Source: Lachnospiraceae bacterium (GTDB taxonomy: Bacteria > Bacillota > Clostridia > Lachnospirales > Lachnospiraceae). Taken from it: 64,000 bases of DNA. The notes below the pieces were generated by a model, which worked only from the letters and a program-made list of their open reading frames with translations, did no database searches and was not told where the DNA came from. Where the stretch lies: contig JAFZUY010000025.1 of assembly GCA_017618075.1 (NCBI GenBank), forward strand, positions 101,611-165,610, given 5' to 3'. This document shows, one piece after another, positions 45,248 through 55,103 of this stretch (the first letter of the stretch is position 1; the number at the start of each line of letters is the position of its first letter). Made by a program: the position numbers and the translations under genes.

Positions 45248-45829
45248 ATGAAAAAAGCGCTTGAAAAGTATATTATTCCACTTTTGGCCATTGTCGGTAT
45301 AGTTTTACTCGATCAGTGGACCAAGCACCTTACACTTCTTTATGTAAAGGGTACGGACGGATTTTATATCATCAACAAAGTATTAAGAATATATTTCGTG
45401 AGAAACGAAGGCATGGCGTGGGGAATGCTTCAGAACAAGCAGGTTCTGTTCATTATCTTAACGCCTATTGTTCTTGCGGCACTCGCATATTTTTATTACA
45501 AACTGCCTTTTGAAAAGAAGTTTATTATTGCAAGGATATGCCTCTTATGCTTATGCGGCGGAGCAATCGGCAATCTTATAGACAGAATATTTAACGGAGA
45601 AAAACTTTTCCACGGATATGTTGTTGACATGATTTATGTTGAAATCATCAACTTCCCTGTATTCAATGTGGCTGACAGCTTTATCACCGTCGGTTTTGCA
45701 CTGATGATTTTCTCAATGATTTTTGTCTATAAGGAGAAAGATTTCGATCTTCTTTTCGGCAAGAAAAAAGCAGAAGAAAAAATTGAAGAAAATACTGAAG
45801 AGCCGGCAGAAGAAAAAACAGAAGAATAA
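45248..45829 (+). CDS. lspA: Lipoprotein signal peptidase LspA
   Basis: A 193-aa membrane aspartyl protease that cuts lipoprotein signal peptides before the lipidated Cys. Four membrane helices; catalytic Asp residues in GGAIGNLIDRIF and FNVADSFITVG, plus LLDQWTKHL near the start. The C-terminal 30 residues are a Glu/Lys-rich tail not needed for catalysis. The lipoprotein at 39439 is one obvious client. Confidence 0.95.
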   Translation: MKKALEKYIIPLLAIVGIVLLDQWTKHLTLLYVKGTDGFYIINKVLRIYFVRNEGMAWGMLQNKQVLFIILTPIVLAALAYFYYKLPFEKKFIIARICLLCLCGGAIGNLIDRIFNGEKLFHGYVVDMIYVEIINFPVFNVADSFITVGFALMIFSMIFVYKEKDFDLLFGKKKAEEKIEENTEEPAEEKTEE

Positions 45830-45855
45830 TGTTTTTAAATATATCGGAGAAAAAA

Positions 45856-46647
45856 ATGAGAATAATTGATGCGCATGCGCATATCTTTCCAAGCAAAATT
45901 GCTATTAAGGCATCCGAATCGATAGGGGAATTCTACGGAATATCGATGAGCTCGGATGCATCTGTTGACAGCCTTTTAAAATGTGAGGAAGAACTCGGTA
46001 CATCTTATACACTGGTTTGTTCCTCCGCACTTTCACCCGCACAGGTTGAAAGCATCAACAATTTTATTGCAGGTGAAGTTGCAAAACATCCTAATCTTAT
46101 CGGCTTTGCATCCATGCACAAAGATTACGAAAACTTTAAGGAAGAACTTGCACGTGTAAAAGAAATGGGTATTCGCGGCATTAAATATCACAATGATATG
46201 CAGCGCTACGATATCGACGATCCGAAGCAGTTCCCTATTTATAAGGCAATGGAAGAAGAAGGCCTTGCGGTTCTTTTCCATATGGGAGATGACAGATATG
46301 ATTTTTCCGCTCCCGAAAAGATGGTAAAGGTAGCAAAAATGTTTCCCGGTCTTACCGTAATCGGTGCACATTTCGGCGGATACAGAAGATGGAAGGATTC
46401 GTTCCACAATCCCAAACTCGACAATGTTTATTACGACACTTCCAGTTCTTTATTTATGATTGACAACGCTACGGCGGAGAGATTTATAGATCATTTCGGA
46501 CCCGAGAGATTTTTCTTCGGAAGCGATTTCCCTATGTGGAATCCGAAGAAGGAATATGAGAGATTTATGAAGTTAAATCTTTCGGACGATGTCAGAGAAA
46601 AGATTCTCTACGACAATTTTGCGAAGGTCTTTGATCTTCCCATGTAA
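45856..46647 (+). CDS. Amidohydrolase-family TIM-barrel metalloenzyme
   Basis: A 263-aa amidohydrolase 2-type protein: the metal-binding IIDAHAHIFP at the start, GIKYHNDMQ, VLFHMGDD, VIGAHFGG, and FFGSDFPMWNP with the catalytic Asp. Members hydrolyse or decarboxylate small ring or acyl substrates; the substrate here is not evident. ATG at 45856 is chosen because it follows CGGAG and begins the family core; the frame is open to 45829. Confidence 0.85.
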   Translation: MRIIDAHAHIFPSKIAIKASESIGEFYGISMSSDASVDSLLKCEEELGTSYTLVCSSALSPAQVESINNFIAGEVAKHPNLIGFASMHKDYENFKEELARVKEMGIRGIKYHNDMQRYDIDDPKQFPIYKAMEEEGLAVLFHMGDDRYDFSAPEKMVKVAKMFPGLTVIGAHFGGYRRWKDSFHNPKLDNVYYDTSSSLFMIDNATAERFIDHFGPERFFFGSDFPMWNPKKEYERFMKLNLSDDVREKILYDNFAKVFDLPM

Positions 46648-46680
46648 TACTATTCGAAAAATTAAGAAGAGTGGATATAT

Positions 46681-49620
46681 ATGAGTGATAATTTCAACAC
46701 GATAAAAGAATTTACAGACGAGATTTACGAGAAATATTCAGACAACATTGCATATCGTTTCTTCAGGGATGAAGTTATTACAGACAGAACTTACAAAGAA
46801 TTAAGAAACGATGTATATGCACTCGCGTCATCTTTTGTCGGAAGCGGTTACAAATCAAAACATATAGCAATTTTAGGCGGCACAAGCTATGAATGGATTG
46901 TGTCTTTTCTTGCTGTTATCATAAGCGGAAACGTGGTTGTTCCCATCGATAAAATGCTTCTTAAAAAAGAAATGCTTTATCTTTTCGAAGCAGGCGATGT
47001 GGATGTAATTCTATACGACGAAGAATTTGAAGAAACCGCTTTGGAAGCTAAAAAGACAATCAAAAAAGTTAAAAAGGTTCACTGTCTTTTAGGAGAAGAT
47101 TTCCAGGGATTTTTAAAGACTAAGGAAGTCGAAATGCCCGAGACAAATCCCGGCAAAGTGTGTGAAATTCTTTTCACTTCAGGTACTACAGGAGTCAGCA
47201 AGGGCGTAATGATTTCCCAGACAAACATCATTGTCAATTTAAAGGAAATCCACAGACTTGATTTTGCTTCAAACGTTTCGGGACCGAAGGTTGTTTTAAG
47301 CGTTCTTCCCGTACATCATACATTCGAATTAACCGTAGATAACTTAGGTATTTTATGTTACGGCGCGACTATCTGCATTAACGACAGCATTGAAAACATC
47401 GCAGCCAACATCAATACATTTAAGCCTGCGGTAATGTTAATAGTTCCCGCGATTGCGGAAGCTTTGTACAAGAAAATAAAAGACGCGATGAACGATTCAA
47501 AGACCGCTCGTAAAATAAATAACGGCAAACGAATCGTAAAAATGGCGGGCGTTGTCGGTATGGACGTGCGCCGTTCTATCTATAAATCACTGCTTGATAA
47601 GTTCGGCGGAAACCTTACAAACATCGTTGTCGGAGGCGCTGCACTCCGCCCCGAAATCTGCGAATGCTTTGCTCTTTTCGGAATCAATGTTTTCCAGGGC
47701 TACGGCCTGACCGAATGTGCTCCGCTTGTCTGTGCAAACTGTCCTACGGCCAATAAGATCGGTTCCGTCGGAAAGCCTGTTTACTGTGAAGTTAAAACCG
47801 TTGACTGCGAGATAGCCGTCAAGGGCGATAATGTCATGCTCGGCTACTATAAAAACGAAGAGGCCACAAATGAAGTTATAAAAGACGGATGGTTCTATAC
47901 AGGAGACTTAGGATACTTTGACGAAGAAGGCTATCTCTTTATCACAGGCCGAAGCAAGAACGTTATTATTCTTGATAACGGAAAGAATATTTATCCCGAA
48001 GAACTTGAAGAGAAGATAATGGTTATCGACGGTGTTAAGGACGTATTTGTATACGGTGACAAGGGCAGACTCTGTGCACTTGTTCTTCCGGCAAACCCCG
48101 GCGACAAAGAGAAAAAGAAGGCAATTGAGACTGCCATCAAGAAGATAAATGAAGCCCTTCCGGGCTACAAGAAGATTACATTTATAAGCTTTACTCACAG
48201 AGAGTTCCCGAAGACCACAACCATGAAGATCAAACGTCATGAACTCATGGAAATGGTTAAGAACCAGCTTGAGAAAAACGAAGTCAAATACGTGGCTCCG
48301 ACCAACGCTACGGAAGAAAAAATCGTCAATGCTTTCGAACAGATTCTTGCAAAGCGTGTGGGTATATATGATGACTTCTTCGATCTCGGCGGAGATTCTC
48401 TTGCGGCATTTGAGCTTGCTGCGATTTTAGGAGTAAACGCACAGGATGTTTACGAATATCCGACGGTTGAATCGCTTGCAAAATTTATGGCAGGAAGCAA
48501 TGTGTTTGAAGATGAGGAAGACAAGGTTGACGTTAACTCAATCATTCTCCACAATTCAAACGTTACTTATAAAAACGCCCATAAATGCGTGTTTTTAACA
48601 GGTGCCACAGGCTTCCTTGGTGCGCATATTTTACGAGAACTTTTAAGAAACAAAGTCAAGGTTGTATGCTTAGTCAGAAACGAAGAGAGACTTCGTCAGA
48701 CCCTCGGCCGTTATTTCCCGAAAGAGTACAAGTACTTTAACTACAAGGTTGTTAAGGGAGATATCGAAGCAGAGCATTTCGGATTAAACGATATTGAATA
48801 TTCTATCCTCGTAAGAAAGGTCGACACAGTCATTCATACAGCCGCAAATGTACATCATGCGGGTCATTATGAAGACTTTGAGAGAACCAATGTATGGGGC
48901 ACACAGAACGTAATCAATTTCTGCAAGGATGCAAGAGCCGTGCTTCATTACACATCCACAGCATCTGTTAACGGTGTAGGTACAGTTGCAATTCCTAAGA
49001 CCGATAAGGTATTCGATGAATTTGTTCTCGACATCGGACAGAAGTACGTTCAAAACGTATATATTCATTCAAAATACAAAGCAGAAGAAGCTGTTCTTCT
49101 TGCAAGAGAAGAAGGACTTAAAGTTAATATCTACAGAATAGGAAATCTTACATGGAGAATGTCCGACGGTATGTTCCAGAAGAACGCCGACGACAACGGA
49201 TTTATCGGAAGAGCGAGAGGCTTCTTAAAAGCCGGTATTTACAGTCCCGAAATCGCGCAGTTCCCTATGGATTTCACCGCTGTAGACGAATGTGCGAATG
49301 CGTATGTAAAACTTGTTCTGCACAACAAGATTAACAATATTTACCATCTGTACAATCCGCACTTGTTTACCATCGAAAAGCTGGCGAACAAACTGCTGTT
49401 TAAGTGCAAGAGCGTTCCGAGAGAAATCTTTGACAAGTTCCTAAAAGAAAAGATTACCGACAAGGACGTGGCAGTATTATCGTTCTACAGTTCAATTGCT
49501 TCGAACTCAAGAAATGTGCCGGTAAGCAACGATTTTACGAGCGGTGTGCTTTTGTCACTCGGATTTAAGTGGTCCAACATCGGTTTCCACTACTTAAAAT
49601 ATCTAAAAAGATTTATGTAA
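46681..49620 (+). CDS. Adenylation-carrier-thioester reductase protein (carboxylic acid reductase-like)
   Basis: A 979-aa three-domain enzyme. Adenylation domain (about 1-530): LFTSGTTGVSKGVM, YGLTECAPLVC, GDLGYFDEEGYLFITGRSKN, and a C-terminal Lys in TTTMKIKRHE. Carrier domain (about 540-610) with phosphopantetheine Ser in DDFFDLGGDSLAAFE. NAD(P)-dependent thioester reductase (about 635-979): VFLTGATGFLGAHILREL and active-site YIHSKYKAEE. It should activate an acid, load it on its own carrier arm and release an aldehyde or alcohol. The adenylation domain looks more like fatty-acyl ligases than amino-acid domains. The next two genes suggest lipid use. No phosphopantetheinyl transferase is nearby. 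Confidence 0.88.
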   Translation: MSDNFNTIKEFTDEIYEKYSDNIAYRFFRDEVITDRTYKELRNDVYALASSFVGSGYKSKHIAILGGTSYEWIVSFLAVIISGNVVVPIDKMLLKKEMLYLFEAGDVDVILYDEEFEETALEAKKTIKKVKKVHCLLGEDFQGFLKTKEVEMPETNPGKVCEILFTSGTTGVSKGVMISQTNIIVNLKEIHRLDFASNVSGPKVVLSVLPVHHTFELTVDNLGILCYGATICINDSIENIAANINTFKPAVMLIVPAIAEALYKKIKDAMNDSKTARKINNGKRIVKMAGVVGMDVRRSIYKSLLDKFGGNLTNIVVGGAALRPEICECFALFGINVFQGYGLTECAPLVCANCPTANKIGSVGKPVYCEVKTVDCEIAVKGDNVMLGYYKNEEATNEVIKDGWFYTGDLGYFDEEGYLFITGRSKNVIILDNGKNIYPEELEEKIMVIDGVKDVFVYGDKGRLCALVLPANPGDKEKKKAIETAIKKINEALPGYKKITFISFTHREFPKTTTMKIKRHELMEMVKNQLEKNEVKYVAPTNATEEKIVNAFEQILAKRVGIYDDFFDLGGDSLAAFELAAILGVNAQDVYEYPTVESLAKFMAGSNVFEDEEDKVDVNSIILHNSNVTYKNAHKCVFLTGATGFLGAHILRELLRNKVKVVCLVRNEERLRQTLGRYFPKEYKYFNYKVVKGDIEAEHFGLNDIEYSILVRKVDTVIHTAANVHHAGHYEDFERTNVWGTQNVINFCKDARAVLHYTSTASVNGVGTVAIPKTDKVFDEFVLDIGQKYVQNVYIHSKYKAEEAVLLAREEGLKVNIYRIGNLTWRMSDGMFQKNADDNGFIGRARGFLKAGIYSPEIAQFPMDFTAVDECANAYVKLVLHNKINNIYHLYNPHLFTIEKLANKLLFKCKSVPREIFDKFLKEKITDKDVAVLSFYSSIASNSRNVPVSNDFTSGVLLSLGFKWSNIGFHYLKYLKRFM

Positions 49621-49635
49621 TAAAGAGGCATTAAA

Positions 49636-52593
49636 GTGAAAATTGGAATTGATATCGGATCCACCACGATTAAGTCGGTGGTATTCGACGATTCGGGGAA
49701 TTTAATACACAAGAGTTACGAGCGCCACTTCACGCTTATCACAGAAAAGACCAAGGAAGTATTAAAAGGTCTGATCGATAAGTTTGAAATAAAAGAGCCC
49801 GTAATATGTGCAATATCCGGTTCGGCCGGAATGGGTCTCGCAGAAAAAGCGGGACTTCCTTTTGTTCAGGAGGTTTATGCAACAAAGGTTGCTATTTCAA
49901 AGAGACTTCCCGACACGGATGTTGTAATCGAACTTGGCGGTGAAGATGCCAAGATTCTTTTCTTAAACGGTAACCTTGAAGTCAGAATGAACGGAACCTG
50001 TGCCGGCGGTACGGGTGCTTTTGCAGATCAGATGGCATCCTTGATGCAGGTGAGCGCAGATGAAATGAACGAGCTTGCAAAGAGTGCAGAAAAGATTTAT
50101 CCGATAGCTTCAAGATGCGGTGTTTTTGCAAAGACCGATATCCAGCCCCTCTTAAACCAGGGTGCGAGAAAAGAAGATATTTCCGCAAGTATTTATACGG
50201 CGATTGTAAACCAGACCATCACAGGTCTTGCACAGGGTCATCCTATCGAGGGTAAAATCGTTTATCTCGGCGGACCTCTTACATTTATGTCCGAGCTTCG
50301 TCTTGCGTTTGACAAGGCACTTAAGTGTGAGGGCACATGTCCCGAAGATTCGCTTCTTTTCGTTGCAATGGGTGCCGCATATTATGCATCCGATGCAGTG
50401 GATTTAAATGCCGCTTTGGACATCATTACTAAGTCAAAGGATTCCATCAGAATTTCTTCTCTTGAGCCGTTGTTTAAGGATCAGAAGGAATATGATGAGT
50501 TCGTCGAAAGACATGCTCAGGACAGAGTTGAGAGAATTGAGGGCCAGCCTTATGAAGGCGAAGCATTCCTCGGAATCGACTCAGGTTCCACCACACTTAA
50601 AGTTATTCTTACCAACGACAAGGGTGAGATTTTATATTCTAGATATGAATCCAACCAGGGCAAACCCATCGATGTTGTCGTTGAGTCCCTAAAAGAAATG
50701 TATGAGCGTTATCCGAAGGCTCATATCGCATCGAGTGCAGTCACCGGTTACGGTGAAGACATGATAAAAGCAGCGCTTAACATTGAGTACGGCGTTGTAG
50801 AAACCGTTGCTCATTTTACGGCAGCGAAATTTTTCCTTCCCGATGTTGAATTTATCATCGATATCGGTGGTCAGGATATGAAGTGTTTCAAGATAAGAAA
50901 CGGCGCAATCGACAATATCTTCTTAAACGAAGCATGTTCCTCGGGCTGCGGTTCTTTCCTTCAGACATTCGCTTCCTCAATGGGCTACGAAATCGAAGAA
51001 TTTGCCAACTTAGGTCTTTTCGGAGACAATCCCGTGGACCTTGGTTCAAGATGTACGGTATTTATGAACTCATCTGTAAAACAGGCTCAGAAAGAGGGCG
51101 TTACGGTTGAGAATATTTCCGCAGGTCTTTCGATAAGTGTTATCAAAAACGCACTTTATAAAGTTATCCGTGTTCATTCTGCAGACGAACTCGGTAAGAA
51201 AATCGTTGTTCAGGGCGGTACTTTCTTAAACAACGCAGTTCTTCGGGCGTTCGAAAAAGAGATGGGCGTTAACGTTATCCGTCCCGACATCGCAGGTATG
51301 ATGGGTGCTTACGGCGCAGCTTTATATGCAAAGGAACTTTACAGAAGAAAAGGCAATGCGCACGATCCGGAATACGAAGGAGTTATTTCAAGCGAAGAAT
51401 TAAAGACTTTCTCGTACGATGTTAAATCCGTTACATGTAACGGCTGTAACAACCACTGCCAGTTAACCGTCAATACGTTCTCGGGCGGCAGAAGATTTAT
51501 CGGCGGCAACAGATGTGAGAAGCCTGTAACAAAGAAAGCGCAGGACGACTCTTTAAATATTTACGAATACAAATTATCGCTCCTAAAAGAATATTCCGAC
51601 GATGTAACAGAAAAGCCCGAAGGAACCAAAGTAATCGGTATTCCTCTTGCTATGAATATGTATGAAATGCTTCCTTTCTGGTATGCATTCTTCAAACAGC
51701 TCGGATATACCGTAAAGACGTCCGGATTTTCAAACAGAGCAATGTATATAAAAGGTCAGGGAACTATTCCTTCTGATACGGTCTGCTTCCCCGCAAAGAT
51801 GATGCACGGACATATCCAGACCCTCATTGAAATGGGCGTGGATGTTATCTTTTATCCCGGCATGACTTATCATTTCGACGAGCACAAGGGCAGAAAGAAT
51901 TACAACTGTGCGGTTATCTCGGGTTACCCCGAGGTTATCAAAGCCAACACGGTTAACTTTGGCGATATAATTTACATTAACGATTATGTCGGACCACATG
52001 TAAAGAGCAAATTCCCTGAGAAGATTAACGAAATTCTTACTAAGAGACTCGGTACTTCTTTTACGAGTTCAGAGATAAAGAAAGCCTGCAAAGCAGCTTA
52101 TTCGGAATACAGCAGTTACGTATCAAAGGTTCGTGCTAAAGGCGATGAAATCATAAAAAGAGCCAAAGAAGAAAACAAGAAAATCATTCTTCTTGCCGGC
52201 AGACCTTATCATGCAGATCCTGAAGTAAACCACGGTATTCACAAGCTTATCGCGGGCCTCGGATTTGCGGTAATCAGTGAAGACTGCGTATCGTATAAAG
52301 TTGCAAAATTCAATACCAATATTATTGCCCAGTGGACCTTCCACCAGAGACTTTTCTCTGCGGCAAAATATGTGGCTGAGAATGCAGATTTTTATATGGT
52401 ACATCTCGTATCCTTCGGCTGCGGCCTCGATGCGCTTACAACCGATGAAGTAAGAGAAATTCTTGAGTGCAGAGGAAAACTTTACACTCAGATTAAGATA
52501 GACGAAGTAACGAACCTCGGTGCCGTAAAGATAAGATTAAGAAGCCTTATGGCGGCAATCGAATCGGGAAAGGAGGGCACAGCCAATGAGTAA
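49636..52593 (+). CDS. BcrA/BadF-type double activase with DUF2229 (plasmalogen PlsA-like candidate)
   Basis: A 985-aa protein with two ASKHA ATPase modules. Module 1 (about 1-260): GIDIGSTTIKSVV, GTCAGGTGAFADQMA. Module 2 (about 310-580): GIDSGSTTLKVIL, NEACSSGCGSFLQTFA with Fe-S cysteines. Then comes a DUF2229 region (about 660-960) with TVCFPAKMMHGHI and GRPYHADPEVNHG. Such proteins use ATP to pump a low-potential electron into dehydratase or reductase partners. GTG start after AAGAGG. It overlaps the partner gene by 8 bp. In many Firmicutes the two are one roughly 1400-aa protein. Confidence 0.85.
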   Translation: MKIGIDIGSTTIKSVVFDDSGNLIHKSYERHFTLITEKTKEVLKGLIDKFEIKEPVICAISGSAGMGLAEKAGLPFVQEVYATKVAISKRLPDTDVVIELGGEDAKILFLNGNLEVRMNGTCAGGTGAFADQMASLMQVSADEMNELAKSAEKIYPIASRCGVFAKTDIQPLLNQGARKEDISASIYTAIVNQTITGLAQGHPIEGKIVYLGGPLTFMSELRLAFDKALKCEGTCPEDSLLFVAMGAAYYASDAVDLNAALDIITKSKDSIRISSLEPLFKDQKEYDEFVERHAQDRVERIEGQPYEGEAFLGIDSGSTTLKVILTNDKGEILYSRYESNQGKPIDVVVESLKEMYERYPKAHIASSAVTGYGEDMIKAALNIEYGVVETVAHFTAAKFFLPDVEFIIDIGGQDMKCFKIRNGAIDNIFLNEACSSGCGSFLQTFASSMGYEIEEFANLGLFGDNPVDLGSRCTVFMNSSVKQAQKEGVTVENISAGLSISVIKNALYKVIRVHSADELGKKIVVQGGTFLNNAVLRAFEKEMGVNVIRPDIAGMMGAYGAALYAKELYRRKGNAHDPEYEGVISSEELKTFSYDVKSVTCNGCNNHCQLTVNTFSGGRRFIGGNRCEKPVTKKAQDDSLNIYEYKLSLLKEYSDDVTEKPEGTKVIGIPLAMNMYEMLPFWYAFFKQLGYTVKTSGFSNRAMYIKGQGTIPSDTVCFPAKMMHGHIQTLIEMGVDVIFYPGMTYHFDEHKGRKNYNCAVISGYPEVIKANTVNFGDIIYINDYVGPHVKSKFPEKINEILTKRLGTSFTSSEIKKACKAAYSEYSSYVSKVRAKGDEIIKRAKEENKKIILLAGRPYHADPEVNHGIHKLIAGLGFAVISEDCVSYKVAKFNTNIIAQWTFHQRLFSAAKYVAENADFYMVHLVSFGCGLDALTTDEVREILECRGKLYTQIKIDEVTNLGAVKIRLRSLMAAIESGKEGTANE

Positions 52594-53875
52594 TCAGAGC
52601 CCTCATTTCATCAAGAAAATAATGTTTACGAGAAAGATGAAAAAAGATTACACGATTCTTTCTCCGATGATGTGTCCGATTCATTTCAGACTTTTGAGAC
52701 CTGTATTCCAGAGAGTCGGTTACAAGGTTGACATTATGGAAAACGAAGGCCCGGATGTAATCCAGAAGGGCTTAAAATACGTACACAACGATATCTGTTA
52801 TCCCTGCTCGCTTATTACGGGACAGATGCTTGCAACAATGGAAAGTGGCAAATACGATCCTAATAAGGTTGCAATGATTATCACCCAGTCAGGCGGCGGA
52901 TGCAGAGACTCAAACTATATTAACCTTATGCGTAAGGCATTTGAGAGAGCGGGTTATCCCAATGTTCCTTTTATTTCGGCAAATACCTGGAACATGGAAT
53001 ACGCACCCGGCATCTTTTTATCGCCTTTAACTCTTTTATCGGCTGCAGCCGCACTTGTTTACGGCGATGCATTAACCCTTGTTTCCAATCAGGTAAGACC
53101 TTACGAAGTTAAGAAGGGTGCAACTGATGAACTTTTAAACGAGTGGATTGAAATCCTCGGAAGAGGCTTTTCAAGAGGCAAGGGCTACACGGTTAGCGCA
53201 ATGAAGAAAACCGTCAGCGAAATCTGTCGTACCTTCTCGGAAATAAAGGTTAAAAAAGTACCCAAAGTAAAAGTCGCCGTTATCGGTGAACTTTATCTTA
53301 AATATTCGGTTCCCGGCAACAACCATCTCGAAGAGTTTTTAACCGAACAGGACTGCGAATATTTTATACCGACAGTTTTGGGATTCGGCGCTTACAAAAC
53401 AAACGGTGCGCTTGAAGACCTTCGTACATACGGCGGACACCCGATTAAGAGATTAATCATGGAAGTTGTCATGAAATATTATTTCTTTATCGAGGACCTT
53501 TTAATCAGCGGTATTGAAAAATGGCCGATGTTCACGGCTCCCGAGAGAGTTAACGATTTAAAGAAGAGAGCAGAAGGAATCATCGATACCACCAACAGCA
53601 TGGGCGAAGGCTGGTACCTTGCAGCGGAAATGCTCGAACTCGCAGACCACGGATACGAAAACATCATCTGTGTTCAGCCTTTCGGATGCCTTCCCTGCCA
53701 CGTAGCGGTTAAGGGCATGCAGAACAAGGTAAGAAGAGTAAATCCTAAAATCAACTCGGTTGATATCGAATACGATCCCGGCGCCACGAAGGTTAACCAG
53801 GAGAATCGAATCAAGCTTATGCTTGCGGTTGCAAGAGAAAACCTTCACAAAGATACTGAAAACAAAGGTGAATAA
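52586..53875 (+). CDS. 2-hydroxyacyl-CoA dehydratase-like partner (plasmalogen PlsR-like candidate)
   Basis: A 429-aa protein of the HgdB/benzoyl-CoA reductase-related type. Conserved cysteines appear in PMMCPIHFRLLRPVF, NDICYPCSLITGQM, SGGGCRDSNYINL and VQPFGCLPCHV, likely Fe-S ligands. The upstream activase would supply electrons. The genes are split but the join (overlap, strong GGAGGG site inside the previous gene) fits 1:1 translation. Reductive dehydration or ester-to-vinyl-ether chemistry is possible; neither is proven. Confidence 0.82.
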   Translation: MSNQSPHFIKKIMFTRKMKKDYTILSPMMCPIHFRLLRPVFQRVGYKVDIMENEGPDVIQKGLKYVHNDICYPCSLITGQMLATMESGKYDPNKVAMIITQSGGGCRDSNYINLMRKAFERAGYPNVPFISANTWNMEYAPGIFLSPLTLLSAAAALVYGDALTLVSNQVRPYEVKKGATDELLNEWIEILGRGFSRGKGYTVSAMKKTVSEICRTFSEIKVKKVPKVKVAVIGELYLKYSVPGNNHLEEFLTEQDCEYFIPTVLGFGAYKTNGALEDLRTYGGHPIKRLIMEVVMKYYFFIEDLLISGIEKWPMFTAPERVNDLKKRAEGIIDTTNSMGEGWYLAAEMLELADHGYENIICVQPFGCLPCHVAVKGMQNKVRRVNPKINSVDIEYDPGATKVNQENRIKLMLAVARENLHKDTENKGE

Positions 53876-55080
53876 TGGCAATTTATCACAACCTTAGCGA
53901 AGAGGTACAAAACAGAATCCGTGAAGACAGAGCTCTTAAAAAAGAAAATCCTTATGCTTTTAAGGATGAGGATGTTGTAAGAAGAGAGCCCGATCACGAT
54001 ATTGCGAATCTCTGGCGCCCCGCGTTTGTCAGAGATACGGAAAAAATCATGCACTGCCCTTATTATGTCAGATACATGGATAAGACGCAGGTTTTTTCGC
54101 TGTGTAAAAACGATGACGTTTCAAGAAGAGCCACACATGTTCAGTTTGTGGCAAGAATCGCAAGAAACATCGGTTCCGTTTTAAACTTAAACTGTGACCT
54201 CATCGAAGCCATTGCTTTGGGACATGATATCGGACATACACCGTTCGGTCATGCGGGCGAGAGAAAGCTTGATGAAATTCTTTATAAATCCACAGGAAAA
54301 CATTTTAATCACAACATTCATTCCGCGAGGGTTTTAAGCGTTATTTTCCCATTGAATTTAAGCCTTCAGACGCTTGACGGAATCATCTGTCACAACGGCG
54401 AATTCGAATGTAAAAAATATAAGCCCGAACCCTATAATAATTTTGAGATTTTTGACGATAAAATGAAATATAGCTATGCGGACAGCGCATACATTAAAAC
54501 GCTTGTTCCCGCAACGCTTGAAGGCTGTGTTGTCAGGGTTTCGGATATTATCGCATATCTTGGAAAAGACAGACAGGATGCGAAGAAGTTAGGGCTTATC
54601 GAATCGGAGAAAGAATTCGGTTCGGCAGTAATCGGAAAAACCAATGCAGAAATTATAAACAACATGATAGTCAATATCATCGAAAACAGCTACGGAACCG
54701 ATTACATCAAGATGGATGATGAGTATTTTGAAGCATTTTCATCTGCCAAAAAAGAAAATTACCAAAAAATTTATTTAAGTGATAAAATAGAAGATGTATA
54801 CAAAGGAAAAATTTATCCGATGTTTGACGAACTTTACGATGAGCTTTTAAAACAGGCGAAATCAGGCAGCGAAGATACATTTTTCTACAAACATCATTTG
54901 AAATACATCGAAGAAATCACAAAACCGTACAGAAGGATAAACAACTACCGCGACGAGAGTTTTGAGGAAATGGTGGTTGACTATTTAGCCAGTATGACGG
55001 ATGATTATTTTGTCGAATTACATGAACATTTATTCCCTGATTCTGAGTTTAAGGTAGAGTACAGGGGTTATTTTGATTGA
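53875..55080 (+). CDS. HD-domain dGTPase-like triphosphohydrolase
   Basis: A 401-aa HD protein: THVQFVARIARNIG with the first His, IEAIALGHDIGHTPFGHAGE (HD pair and the dGTPase signature), ICHNGEFECK and VVRVSDIIAYLGKD. Family members cleave dNTPs to deoxynucleoside and triphosphate. Its start overlaps the preceding stop by one base, which ties it to the lipid-type operon, though no link in function is clear. Confidence 0.88.
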   Translation: MAIYHNLSEEVQNRIREDRALKKENPYAFKDEDVVRREPDHDIANLWRPAFVRDTEKIMHCPYYVRYMDKTQVFSLCKNDDVSRRATHVQFVARIARNIGSVLNLNCDLIEAIALGHDIGHTPFGHAGERKLDEILYKSTGKHFNHNIHSARVLSVIFPLNLSLQTLDGIICHNGEFECKKYKPEPYNNFEIFDDKMKYSYADSAYIKTLVPATLEGCVVRVSDIIAYLGKDRQDAKKLGLIESEKEFGSAVIGKTNAEIINNMIVNIIENSYGTDYIKMDDEYFEAFSSAKKENYQKIYLSDKIEDVYKGKIYPMFDELYDELLKQAKSGSEDTFFYKHHLKYIEEITKPYRRINNYRDESFEEMVVDYLASMTDDYFVELHEHLFPDSEFKVEYRGYFD

Positions 55081-55103
55081 TATTAGTGTGGAGGCAAGGG
55101 GTT

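Noticed and set aside
52586-52593. Frameshift joining the activase and dehydratase genes
   Set aside because: The second gene has its own ATG and strong ribosome site, so two separate products are the simpler reading.
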